Part shown: positions 1-10,617 of the stretch, in pieces
How the letters are laid out: the number at the start of each line of letters is the position of its first letter
Position numbering within the stretch: the stretch's first letter is position 1
Assembly: GCA_024305745.1 (NCBI GenBank)
Contig: JAHRBS010000006.1
Coordinates: 126,501 to 190,500 of the forward strand
DNA: 64,000 bases
Direction of reading: 5' to 3'
From: Polyporus tsugae
Lineage: Eukaryota > Basidiomycota > Agaricomycetes > Polyporales > Polyporaceae
The notes under the pieces: model-generated
What the model was told of the DNA's origin: nothing
What the model saw: only the letters and a program-made list of their open reading frames with translations
Database searches by the model: none
Position numbers and translations under genes: made by a program

Positions 1-616
1 TACATGGTGGTCGTTGGGATACTGAGCAGATGTACAATTAAAGTGCTTTTGGAGACGTCTCGCGTACCTACCTACGTCGGAACGGAGAACCCCTCTCCGT
101 TTCCACCTTCCTCTCGAAGACGGCGTAGCTTTTCCGATCGGATGTGCGTTATCACCGGGCTGGGATGATGTGACGACCATCTGACGAGGACTTGACATAT
201 ACTGAGTTCAAGGGCGTAAAGCTGGAAACACCCTTTTCTCTCTCCTATCATCGTTCTCCCTTGTAAGCGGCATGTCAATCCTCGTCCACGTAAACGACTG
301 ATTCCACCCGTTTACAAAGTCGTTTCTTGTGTTCAACGACGCTGGTGCTCTGTGCTTTATGATGCGCTGGACTTTTCGTCTACGCAACATCGGAAAGGTA
401 TATTCTCATCGTCGTCATCCACTACATATGTTCATATAACCGTTCATGCAGCTTCGCACCTGAACGCGTCTCATAGGTTACCGGCGAGACAGCGCAGCCA
501 GAGGGTTCAAAGCTAAACAATGTACTAGGTTCATAACTTTCTCTTGCGCAAGATCTGACACTGATCAACATGCGCAGACGACTGAGCCTCTACGCTTAGC
601 TCAAGCTCTGAAGCCC
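1..616. other. 5' flank of R1, no gene seen
   Basis: No reading frame here has a signal peptide, a domain or credible splice signals. The short frames present are random or shadows. The last 100 bases presumably hold the promoter and leader of R1. Confidence 0.5.
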
Positions 617-2152
617 ATGGCAGCGCCTGGGGTGGACGCGAGAGCGTCTGGACGCCTCGGACGCCTGTTGACTCTGTTCATTTTGGCATGGTTTTTGCCG
701 ACAGGGAGCGGCTTCGCGATCACGTCTATCGGCAGTTTCGCCCAATGTTTCCCCACCGTTATCACCTGGGATGTCGGTCAATCGCTACCCCCCTTCACTC
801 TTTCCATCAGTTCCATCAGCACCGCTTCCAACCCCACCGACGCATCGCTGCACTTTACCGGATTCGAGGGTGTATCAGCCACCGTGACCCTCAATCTACC
901 AGCGAAGACACGAATCGATCTTGTTCTGGAGAACAGCGGAGGAGTCCTTGCTCAAGCGTTAAACCTCGTCATCCAGCCGGGGACGGATAGTGGCTGCGCG
1001 AATAGCGCTTTGAGCGGTTCTCACCCGCCGGAAGTCGCGTCCATCGTTTCCAGCCTTCCCGGTCTCTCCACAGAGACTTCTGACACTAGTACGTTCACAG
1101 ACGCACCCACGCCCCCAACTGTGACCAGTTCTTCTCCCCTGCAATGGACTTCTACTAGTCATTCGTCTTCCTCATTTACCACCGATCCCGCTTCAGGCTC
1201 CACAACCGCACCTCTTTCTGCCACTTCCGTATCCCCTCCGCACTCCCACAAACGACCGTCTTCTTCTCGAACTACTCTCACTGCCGCGTCTACATCTACA
1301 CGGAAACCTGACAATGTTCCGCCTCCCCCCCTTTCTTTCCCGATATCTGCCTTCCCCACGTTCTCATTCGTGTTACCGTCTGGGTCGTCACTGAGCGCAG
1401 TCACTTCAGGGACAGGGCTTCAACCCGGGGTCATCGGCGCGATCGTTGCTTGTGCTATCCTCGGCCTCGCGTTCGTGCTGGCACTTCTGTTCTGGTGCAA
1501 GAGAAGGCGCCAGGACCAGCGCGAGATGCGAGGTATGAGACTTCGTAAGCATATCCTCCCTTTCTCCTTAGGCTCCAGACCACCGTTCGGGCCACGCCAA
1601 CGTTCATCGCTCTGCTCTCCAGATTCTCCAGGGCCGAGCGTCTCCTCTTTCCGAACGTCAGTCAGCGGCGCGAGCATTCAAGAGCTGGCTCCACCATCGA
1701 TCTTTTGGCGGGAACCACCTTCGCCGAGATCAGTGGGCGCAACGATTGGGGAACCCTCTCCGGAGGCGATTATGGGTAAGCCCGCCCGCCCGCCCATGCG
1801 CCGTACGCTCCGAATCGTTGAGTTTTTTTTTTCTCCGGTCTCAGAGCACAGGAACAAGCCTCTCCCGACTCCTGATACGCCGTCTGGGACAGCGAGGACC
1901 GGCTCAGGCTTCGCGGCGAGCTCTCCCGCCGGGGGGACTAGTTCGCCGCAGCCGATGGGTCGCTCGACGTTGGTGACTTCGACTCCAAGTATCGTCACCA
2001 TTGGCATGGGGCATTGGAGGGGTTTTGCAAGATCGACCCGGGATTCGAGCCGGTCCGCCCGGTCCGTCTCCAACTTCTCCAACGTGTTCGACGACACGTC
2101 GAGCGAGGTTCCTTCCACTGCGCCTCCTCCGTATGACTGGTACTACGAGTAG
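617..2152 (+). CDS. R1: type I membrane protein with PPPY tail
   Basis: The 511-codon open frame starts at an ATG followed by a signal-peptide-like segment (LTLFILAWFLPTGSGFA). A short ectodomain follows with the family motif QC..VITW and a conserved Cys, then a long Ser/Thr/Pro stalk (about residues 140-265). One TM helix (GVIGAIVACAILGLAFVLAL, about 272-292) is followed by KRRRQ. A 69-base segment at 1776-1844 has perfect intron signals (GGGTAAGC, poly-T, TCTCAG) and is a multiple of three; splicing it gives 488 aa without changing frame. The tail ends PPPYDWYYE, so it carries a PPxY WW-domain ligand. Family features suggest a cell-surface sensor or receptor; the ligand is unknown. It is the most divergent member of the array. 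Confidence 0.8.
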   Translation: MAAPGVDARASGRLGRLLTLFILAWFLPTGSGFAITSIGSFAQCFPTVITWDVGQSLPPFTLSISSISTASNPTDASLHFTGFEGVSATVTLNLPAKTRIDLVLENSGGVLAQALNLVIQPGTDSGCANSALSGSHPPEVASIVSSLPGLSTETSDTSTFTDAPTPPTVTSSSPLQWTSTSHSSSSFTTDPASGSTTAPLSATSVSPPHSHKRPSSSRTTLTAASTSTRKPDNVPPPPLSFPISAFPTFSFVLPSGSSLSAVTSGTGLQPGVIGAIVACAILGLAFVLALLFWCKRRRQDQREMRGMRLRKHILPFSLGSRPPFGPRQRSSLCSPDSPGPSVSSFRTSVSGASIQELAPPSIFWREPPSPRSVGATIGEPSPEAIMGKPARPPMRRTLRIVEFFFSPVSEHRNKPLPTPDTPSGTARTGSGFAASSPAGGTSSPQPMGRSTLVTSTPSIVTIGMGHWRGFARSTRDSSRSARSVSNFSNVFDDTSSEVPSTAPPPYDWYYE

Positions 2153-3143
2153 CGTCGCGTGACGACGCCGAAGCCATGGTGGTCTTGTTCCTATGGTGCA
2201 CGTACGGCAGTATCGACCCAGCAGAGTTTTTCGTCTCCACTGCATGGATTATTTTGGACATTCAGACATTCGCATCTTGTTGCATAGCCGCGCCCCCCGC
2301 CGGACGGTGTGTCGTAGGACAGTATGTAGTTCGTAAGGTTCATAGCCTCCTGTATCTGTATGAATACATCGCATTCTTTCAGACGGGGGTGAATGTCTAA
2401 TCTCACCGCGGGGCGATATAATAAATAGCATGGTCGAAAAAACTCCGTGGCTGGCCGCGGACTTGTTGAAAGGCAGCGGCGGTGTCGCGCCTATCTCGCA
2501 CTGCGCGCGGGGGCGCTCCGAACGAGTCAACGTGGCACTTTTTCATCATCGGATCCGACCGTGCGCGCCGCTTCGTATCTCCCTCCCGGCTCTCTCTCTC
2601 TTCGTCCTGGAGCCCTCATACTCTCGCTTCTGGCAGTCCCCTACGAATACAATATCGTGATGCCAGCACTGACATATATTCTAGGCCTCTGCGTTAGCAA
2701 GAGCTGAGACCAAATTGCCACTGTGCCACAACAGGATCGTGTGAGAACGGTAAGTATGTACTTCCAGACTGTTGGCATCCCGCGCGCCCATCTCATCATC
2801 CACAGCTGAATTGCACCGCCCACTCGAGTTCTTCCATCCGCGCTGCGGATAGATAACTGTATCTGTGTGGACTGCCATGCCCACTCGTCCAGTGTCCTGT
2901 CGCGGTTCCAGGATCACGCTCACCAGCAGGGCTATGCTCTTCGCCGCATTCCCGCGCAACTTCTCTCCCATGCACCTACAAGCCGGCGAGATAGGATACT
3001 GCGGACGAAACTGAAGAGAAGGCGTTTCATCCCGGCTGCCCGGTACTCCACCTCTCTTTCTTCTCCCGTTTACACTAACACACTCTTCTGAAGCTATTGG
3101 GTGGCCCAGTAAAGGCGGAACTCGGAAGACGTCCTTGTCGAGC
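2153..3143. other. intergenic between R1 and R2
   Basis: No complete gene is seen. The last 100 bases (from about 3080) are closely similar to the region upstream of R5 at about 10.56 kb, so R2 and R5 were duplicated together with their promoters. Confidence 0.5.
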
Positions 3144-4608
3144 ATGACTATGTCTTTGTGTGGTTTTCCAATGACACGGTTCAATGGTGAGCACTTTCAA
3201 AAGTTATCCCTCCTAGCACACACTGACATCGTCAAGATCCACACGACCCACTGCTCCGGTCTTTCCTGCCTCCTTGGAGTAACAACAACTTCCCGCGTCG
3301 CATTCTACCCCTCTTCTTGCTTTCACTCTTCTCGTTCTCGACGCTCCCTATGGCCTCCGCCCAGGGGGGTCCACACATCGACCCGTTGTTGTTTTCCCTT
3401 CCTCAACAATGTGGATCATTCACGTTCACGTGGTCGGGAGGAATTCCCCCGTATACTTTTCGCATAAAGGAGATAAACAACACCACTCTCCGAGACCCTT
3501 TTGACGACAATCCAACTGAAAATACAACCTACACGTGGAATCCGGTCGACATTCCAGGAGGAACCTCCCTGGTGGCGGAGGTGAAGGACTCCGATCAGCA
3601 GAAGGCAATCTCGGATATGTTCGTGATACAGAGCGGCGGTGACAGTAGCTGTCTTGGAACGGTGCGTCAGACTAGTGGACGGGTTACCTTTTTGTCTGAC
3701 CCAGAGGACATTTGTAACACAGGACAGCTCGGCATCGTCAATGCCGTCCTCTACGTCTTCTGGAGACAGTGGTGGTGAGTTACTGCGTATTTTATTTGTG
3801 TTATCGGAGTACTATTCCCTAACTAAAGACGGTAACGCTTCACAATTGTCAGCATCGACCACTTCATCGACCCCGATCCTACCCCTGTCGAGCTCATCTA
3901 CACCGACTCCGTCTAGCCCATCATCGTCCTCAAGTCGGAAGTCCTCGGACAGACTGAGCACAGGCGTAATTGCAGGTATTGCAGTCGGGCTTGCGATCCT
4001 CATTATTCTCGCCACCGGTGCATTCTTCTACTTCCGGCGCAGGAGGAGGGCTGTTCGGGGGGTAGCAGGGCTCCTTGGCGGGGCGAAGTATCGTGGTACG
4101 TCTTCCGGCCTTCCTCCCTATGGGTGTGACAGACGGTTGACATGCACTCCTTGATGTCGGTGCCCGTACAGCTGCCCGAAGTTCGGCTGGCACCTCGACC
4201 AAGTCCACCGAACTACCCGCGACGTTTTGGGACGCGAACTTGTTCGTCCGCGAGAAGACGGCCACGACGCAAGTGAGAGACAGCTTACTATCGCCGCTCA
4301 TTCCGTATCCTGATCTCGGTCCCCAAACCCTTGCGCCGCGCGGCACGCTCGCCCTGCACAGCAAGCGTGATGACGAGCTCGTGTCGCTGGTGGACCCAGA
4401 CTCGGACTCGGACTCGGACTCGGACTTGGACGCGTCTGAGGTGTTGAACACCCGCTCTTCGCATCCCCCTCTCTCGCCGACTCTCTCGCCGACGTCTCCT
4501 CTCGACACACCTGCGAACGCATCCCGCGAACACTTGCCCGACGGCACAGAGCGGGCCAGCACAACGGGAGGCGATGCTGGCAGCCGGTCGCACGGATCGC
4601 GCCCATAG
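3144..4608 (+). CDS. R2: type I membrane protein with FWDANLFVREK tail
   Basis: My model is five exons: 3144-3186, 3237-3661, 3723-3774, 3853-4095 and 4172-4608, totalling 1,200 nt (399 aa) in frame. Exon 1 is a 14-codon leader. Exon 2 supplies the hydrophobic signal (ILPLFLLSLFSFSTLPMASA) and an ectodomain with QQCGSFTFTWSGGIPPYTF, ending at a Cys (SSCLGT). A Ser-rich stalk leads to the TM helix (GVIAGIAVGLAILIILATGA) and RRRRR. The tail contains FWDANLFVREK and an acidic SDSDSD run. Intron phases are 1, 0, 1, 1. The ectodomain and TM exons are near duplicates of R5, but the tail differs. The weakest point is the first exon, because no in-frame ATG lies closer to the signal sequence. Confidence 0.78.
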
Positions 4609-5549
4609 ATGCATGCGGCAGAGGGCGGCGGTGGCGACGCTGATGCGCGCCGTCACTGTAACATTAGGCCCGAGCTTGAAGCTCGAAGGACGTGTACATT
4701 ATCACCCGGTTCGAGGCGACAGTTCTCTCTATTGCGAGAGATGGACGCTGATTTCTTACGCTCATGATGTACGGGTCGAGTCACGAATGTTAGAAGTCCC
4801 ACGTACCCTTGAGTCCCGCCGAATTTACGTCACGGATGCACCTTCGACGGCCCGCGAGAAAAATCAGTTTGCCGAGGGTTTCTTGGGGGGGTATCTCCGA
4901 CCGTGGTCGGAGTCGGGTGTAGAAGGTACTTCCCAACAGACACCGAGCGATCCGCCCGGTCCTCGTGGCCGTGCAATGGTGAGTTCCTCAACACCTAGCT
5001 TCGCCCTCGGTCCACATCCTAACCTCTGCTCGGACGATCGGCTTTTACGGGATAAAGCTATGGACAACCGTCGAACAGCATCGCATCGTCCAAGACAGTC
5101 GTATTTAGCGTCACGGCGTGCATTCCAGGCACTGCGAACTGTCAAGAATATCAAGGGTCAGCATGCTGTGTCAGGCTGTGGGAGACTTCTGTTCTATGAT
5201 GCGCGTTTAAGGGAATCATATTGACGACCGGGCCCGCTGAGTACAATGGAAGGAAACACCATGATCGTATAGAGCCGGGCTGATCCCCCGACCCGCGAAT
5301 GCTCATCTGTGAAGTACATCGCCCTCCTCTCCTCCATCGCCGCTCCTTCATGCGTATCGTTCGTTAGCTTCAGAGTTTTGAGCCCCGTTCCTGATCAAGG
5401 TGAACCATATTTACAATGCCGTTACTAGGTTCGTTCTGAGCGCTGAAACTCCAAGCAATTTTAGTGTCAGGGGAAGACACGTCAAAGGAGTGTGTGCCGC
5501 AACGACCCACTGAACCGCTGCCTTCGACTCCTGCGGCCCTCCGTCCACC
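4609..5549. other. intergenic between R2 and R3
   Basis: A 650-base open frame covers 4574-5224, but its product has no hydrophobic segment, recognisable motif or family resemblance, and it begins inside the R2 tail. I see no supported gene here. Confidence 0.45.
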
Positions 5550-6908
5550 ATGACGTTCCCTTCACTACCACCCTCAGGCTTTCAAATTATCTCTGCAACA
5601 CTTCTATTATCACTCCTTGCTACCGGCGTCCGCTCGCAGGCTCCGGGGATTGGCAGGTTCAACGTAGACACGCCGAATCCCGTGGGGGAGTGTGAGACCT
5701 CGAGATTCACTTGGGAAGGTGGCCAAGCCCCTTTCATACTCCACATCAATTTCCAGAAAAACTACTCGATCTTTTATGAATTTGCCAACCTCACTGGCAC
5801 CGCTCTGACCTGGCAGGCAGCGATCCCGGCTGGTAATGTGTTGTACCTCGAGCTCTTCGACTCGAGTGACAGCAGTTCCTCGGTCTTCTCGCATTCTTTC
5901 ACCATACAACCGGGACACGATGCATGTCTGCCGTCCGCGACTGCTACTAGTTCGAATACCAACACAGGTACTTATACACCGTCACGACCTCTCTCCTCCG
6001 AAAGACATTGATAATTGACCGCTTCTGATTAGCAGGAGCCACCAATTCGGACTATCCAAGCACGGGCCAAGGATTCACAAGTAGGTCGATGAATATCGAT
6101 GTTCCGGAAGCATTGACAAATTCCCTTTCCAGCAACGTCTTCCCCCGTCACGCTGCCGTCCGATCCTGCGGCGGCTGGTCCTTCTGGCAAAGTCTCGACG
6201 CGCGCCCTCAGCACTGGAGCGATCGCCGGTATCGCCGTAGCATCTTTGGTCGCTGGCCTCTTAATCGCGCTTGGAGTCTGGCTCATCCGGAAACGAAAGA
6301 AGCCCTCGAGCAGCCCGAGGATACCGGCCCAACGGCAGCTGGACACCTATCACTATCCACGTAAGCTCGGGTCTCTTCTTTGCATAGCTAGAGACGTGCA
6401 GTCATCGCTGACTACCATCAATGGCCACGTAGAACCATCCAGGTCAGACGACGGGTGGTCTGTGACGACTCCACGCGATCCCGAAGACGAGATTCGCTCC
6501 CAGGCGGACGAAGACAAGACCAGTCCGTCCTGGGACCCAACTCTGTTCGTTCGCGAGAAGACCCCATCGCCAGCTCCTCCCATGGATCACCGGGTCGTGA
6601 CGAGGCAAGGTCTGTACATCCTCGATCTCCCATCTTCTCACCGTCTGTAGTGATATCCGTACTGAAAAAAGCCTCTATCAACAGACATCCACCCTGGGAT
6701 CGCTACTAGGCCCCTCTCGTCGTATCCTCCGCTCATACCCATGCCGGCCCCAACGCCTATGCCATCCCGCGACAGTGGAATGTGGGGAGATTCAACGATA
6801 TCTGGGGCGAGCCTATCCAGATCGTCGACCAATCCGTTCCGCGCTCGCATGCTCGCAGCGGCGAACTCGGAAGCGGCACAGGCCGGGGTCATGGGGAGCA
6901 ATTTGTGA
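5550..6908 (+). CDS. R3: type I membrane protein with LFVREK and NPF tail
   Basis: Exons 5550-5967, 6036-6080, 6133-6360, 6433-6609 and 6685-6908 give 1,092 nt (363 aa), and all four introns are phase 1. The signal peptide (IISATLLLSLLATGVRSQA) precedes an ectodomain with ECETSRFTWEGGQAPFILHI and IPAGNVLYLELFDS, then a Cys. A 45-nt stalk exon and a TM exon (IAGIAVASLVAGLLIALGVWLI, then RKRKK) follow. The tail holds SWDPTLFVREK and, in the last exon, STNPFRARM; NPF is a classical EH-domain ligand. The donor of the last intron (GTCTGT at 6610) is non-canonical in sequence, so the link to the NPF exon is the least certain part. The alternative is a stop at 6650. Closest ectodomain relative: R15. 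Confidence 0.78.
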
Positions 6909-7971
6909 GAACCTTGCGGATGGCATGGTATCGAGGGTGTTGTTGGGATGCGAGGCCCGACAGGCCCGAAACCTTCTCGTCGGGCTGACCCGGTCGCACT
7001 TCGACGTTGGCCAGCGGAGCGATGGACACGTGCGGAGGTTGGAGATCCGACGAGTCTTGGACTCTGGCAGTTCGCCCGTTTTCGTGGATGCGGTGAGGAT
7101 GGATACTAATGCACATACAAATAGTCCTTAATTATTACCGGTGTTGTTTCTCTTACTGCAGTGTTTGTAGACTGAGTAGTACAGTAGTTCAGAGTGATTT
7201 TCTGACGTCACGGCGGCAGACGGTGGATGCCAGAAGCGCCCATGTTAATTTTGTGCGTCTACGTGCCAGTGCTGCTCATCTCTTTCCAGCTTACCATGAC
7301 GACCGTCCGTTGAGTCTTCTCTCAATGTCGATATCTGTCCAACTTTCTGTTCATCCCGAGGCTGTACACGAACGGCGGCCGGCCGTACACTACATGTATG
7401 ACCGCTGTACAATGTCAGAGCGGGGGCAGGCATCGGAGGGCGAGTCACGGTGCGTCGCGAGTTCCTCTTTGATTCGTAACCCATCTTCTCAGTCGCCACA
7501 CGATCTAGAGCTGTGCTTTTTCTATTAATGCTTATGAGAACGAATATGCATCTTTCTGGCTCTTCTTGTCTTGGGATGCGAGCATCAGACGGGAGTTCCT
7601 TCCGATCCAGTAACCTGACTCGAAGACCATAGTCCGTGACATACATCGCGGTTACTGCTTGCAACAGTCAACGCCGCGCGGTCCAGTCGTCGGGATCGGA
7701 CACGCAGTGTCCCCCTCATATCCTGGATACTCGCAACCGCGGTGAGGCATGGCTCTACTTCGGACACGACTCTTGAAAGGACATTCTCTACGCTAGTCCC
7801 GGCGGCGCCTTCCTTCTGCTCCCCTCTGGTAAGCGGGGCATACTTCCCTTCGAGCGTCAAGGAATACCGCTCACGTCGTTTGTCAGAAGTCTGAGTCGAA
7901 ATATCTCCACCAATCCAGGACAGACTGCGGTTTGCACACAAACCACGACGTCATCCCTACGCAGGCCCGCA
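6909..7971. other. intergenic between R3 and R4
   Basis: No gene is supported. The frames present on both strands lack signal peptides, motifs or splice-consistent continuations. Confidence 0.45.
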
Positions 7972-9438
7972 ATGGCTCCTCCGATGTCTCGCATTCTTGT
8001 GGTGCAGTTTATACTCCTTTACGCCGCCATCCTCCCAGTCTACTCGGACAACCCGCCTAGCATCACACTTAGTCCTATTAGTCCCACTCCCACTCAATGC
8101 GAGACGTTTACGTTTCATTGGACCGGTGGCACTCCTCCCTTCTTCGTGAGCCTCATCCAGCAAGGAGGGTTGGGTCAGCGCCATCTGGGACCGACAAACG
8201 ATTCGTTCAGGTCGTGGGACTCGGACTTTCCTGCATTGACTTCACTGAAAGCACAGGTAATGGGTTCCGACTCTGAATCCGAACCAAGCATATTTTTGGT
8301 GCAGCGCGGGCTGAAAACCGACTGCCTTGGCCCCCCCTCTCTCGTCCCAACCGTCTCTCCCACGTCCAATACGGCTGCATCCTCAACGGACTCTATAGGA
8401 AACGTTTCCTCAGCTGCCACAAGCGACGCTGGTCCCTCCCTACCGACTTCTCTGACGACAAGTCCTGCGCCTACCCAAATGTCACCTTCCAGCGTGCCAT
8501 CAGACGCAACTGTCCTCTCGCAGAAAGGTGCCCAAACCTCCGCAGCTCGTTCATCGTCCCGACCGGGACTGCCATCACAGGCATCTACCCCCAATCCCGC
8601 CACAGCCACGGTAATCTCTCAGCCTTCCGCTCATGCCAGTGGGATAGCGAGCTGGGACACGAGCTTGCCGTCTTCGCCCCCTCCCGGCCTCGCCTCTGTC
8701 ATCACTTCCCCAGCTTCCCCGTTGCCTCAACAAAGCACTTCCCATGGACCTAGTAATCGTGGTCGCGTTGCGGGTATCATCGTGGGGTGCCTTGTCGCCG
8801 CCCTTCTGGCTGCGCTCGCGCTCATCTTGCTTCGGAAGCGGAGAAGGGCGAGGGGTCGGTCTCGAGTCACGTCAATGGCGACCCTTGATACGTTAGCGTT
8901 CACAGGTGCGTCTTCGGTTCCCCGCGGTGTATAATACAGGGTCTTGCTTACCGCGCGTCATGCAGCTACCACTTGGTCCGACCTGTCCCTGCCCGAGCCC
9001 GGAAAGCCGCTCGGGTCGAACAAGGGCATTTCAGAGTGGAACGCGGACCTCTTCGCCCGCGAGGGTCCACGAAAGTCTCAGAACGCCCCGCCCGCATCCT
9101 TCGGGCCCCTACTGCATCCACAACCTCCCTTCCGAAAGGGTCCCAGAATCACATCCTTGTCCACCATTGCTGAGGCGAGTGCCGAGTCGAGCCTACCCTC
9201 CCCCGTCGAGTCCGACGAGTCGGCGAGTACCGCACAGAACCTCCACTCGTACCCTCCTCTCGTGCCGCAGACCCTGCCAACGTCGGGCCGGTCTCTGCGG
9301 GAGCATGGGTACTCGCCTGCGGTCCCCCCTGCTGTTCAGGTGCCCGTAAATCCGTTTCGCGCGCGGTTGCTGGCGGCGAGGAGTCGCGGAACCTGGGCGG
9401 GGAACGACGACTTGGGAGATCCAGATCCGTTCAGATGA
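7972..9438 (+). CDS. R4: type I membrane protein with LFARE and NPFRARL tail
   Basis: Two exons, 7972-8905 and 8966-9438, join in phase 1 to give 468 aa. Signal peptide: VVQFILLYAAILPVYS. The ectodomain carries QCETFTFHWTGGTPPFFVSL and ends around DCLG. A long Ser/Thr/Pro stalk (residues about 125-260) leads to the TM helix (VAGIIVGCLVAALLAALALILL) and RKRRRARGR. The tail contains EWNADLFAREG and VPVNPFRARLLAARSRG, so it combines the LF[VA]RE module with an NPF endocytic-type motif as in R3. A decayed copy of its TM/tail region lies at 15.06-15.47 kb. Confidence 0.88.
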
Positions 9439-9840
9439 TAGGACTCGGAGCGGATTCCAATCCAGATCTGCTTGCGTTTCGCTCTTGGAATGTATAATAT
9501 GGACAAAGAAATTTGGGTGGGTAAAGGGACGTTTAGCTTGTAGTTGAAGGATTTCCTCTAAATGGTCGCTTGGACGGCCGATGCTCTCGTTGCAGAGTCG
9601 GGGCTAGCCGAAGTACTATACTCGTCGTTCCTGTGTCCCAGCTACGACGGACTTGAGTCCCCTCCGAGTCGAGAAAATATACAACTTGAATGCACCACTG
9701 CCTCCGGGGTTTCGATTAGGAATCAATGCTGACCAGACCAGGTTCCGAATATTTGTGAAGTTCGGAACAATAATTCGGAACTTGGAGCTGTAGTTCGGGC
9801 CATTCGTCTCGCCTTCGCAGACGCCCGAGGGGGCAGTGCA
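9439..9840. other. intergenic after R4
   Basis: No gene or repeat is seen here beyond the presumed 3' end of R4. Confidence 0.4.
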
Positions 9841-10460
9841 TCACGGTCCATCGATATCTCGCCGCTCGCGACGTGGCGGTTCGAACGTTAACGGCAGTCC
9901 ATCTCGTGTCCAAGACGTCCAACATCCCCCGTCTGCCACACCAGTACCCCCCACAAGCGACATGCATATGTGTTCTCGGACGACTATTCTCGTCTTCTCA
10001 TCCCTACGCCACAATCTGTCGATGCTACGCTCTCTCGCCGAATTCGAAGCTCCCCTGCCCCTCGCATTCGTTCTTGTTTCCATCTCCATTGTCACCGACT
10101 CAGGGCTGAGCTCAGTAACATCATAAGTAACATCAGGCCCGAAGTGCCTCCTTGAATCAGGCGTCGTCGGAGCAACCATCACTTGTGCCATTCGCCGACC
10201 CTGCGCTCTCGGACAAAGGCTTTTATTCTGGTCTTGAAGAAAGACTAGCGCGAGATGCGGACTCCACGTGTGAGAGTCCAGAGCAGTACGTCCAGCGGGT
10301 CAATATCCTGCGCGCTCATCTCCGCATCTTTCCCAGGTTAGATGCACAGCCCATCCGAGTTCTTTCGACGGACTGTGGGCACACGAGGGAGATGTTATGC
10401 GGTCGAGGGTCGAAGAGCATAGCCCTGCCGTTTGACATGGTGATGCAAGAACCTCAGTAG
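9841..10460 (+). pseudogene. relic of an R1-like stalk/TM/tail
   Basis: The stretch around 10145-10260 aligns by eye with the R1 transmembrane region near 1425-1535 (shared blocks such as GGCGTCGTCGGAGC versus GGGGTCATCGGCGC, and AGCGCGAGATGCG in both). The upstream part resembles a Ser/Thr stalk in broken frames. No continuous frame spans it. I infer a dead copy of an R1-type gene. Confidence 0.5.
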
Positions 10461-10617
10461 GACGCTTGACGAGCTGGAAAGCCATTAGGCGCAGTTACGT
10501 CTGTCTGTCTGCGGTGTAGATGGATATATTGTGAACAAAGTTGAGGAGGCGTCACATCCCGACGCAGCTATTGGATGGCCCAGTAAAGACGGAATCCGGA
10601 ATACGTACTTGTCAAGT

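Noticed and set aside
1678..2118. A 146-codon minus-strand frame opposite R1
   Set aside because: It is the antisense shadow of the R1 tail, with no signal, motif or start context; long antisense frames are expected opposite Ser/Pro-rich GC-rich coding sequence.
3930..4562. A 210-codon minus-strand frame opposite the R2 TM/tail
   Set aside because: Shadow of R2 exons 4-5; its SESESE run is only the antisense reading of the SDSDSD microsatellite.
4574..5224. A 216-codon plus frame after R2
   Set aside because: It starts inside the R2 tail, has no hydrophobic segment, domain or family likeness, and composition does not look coding.
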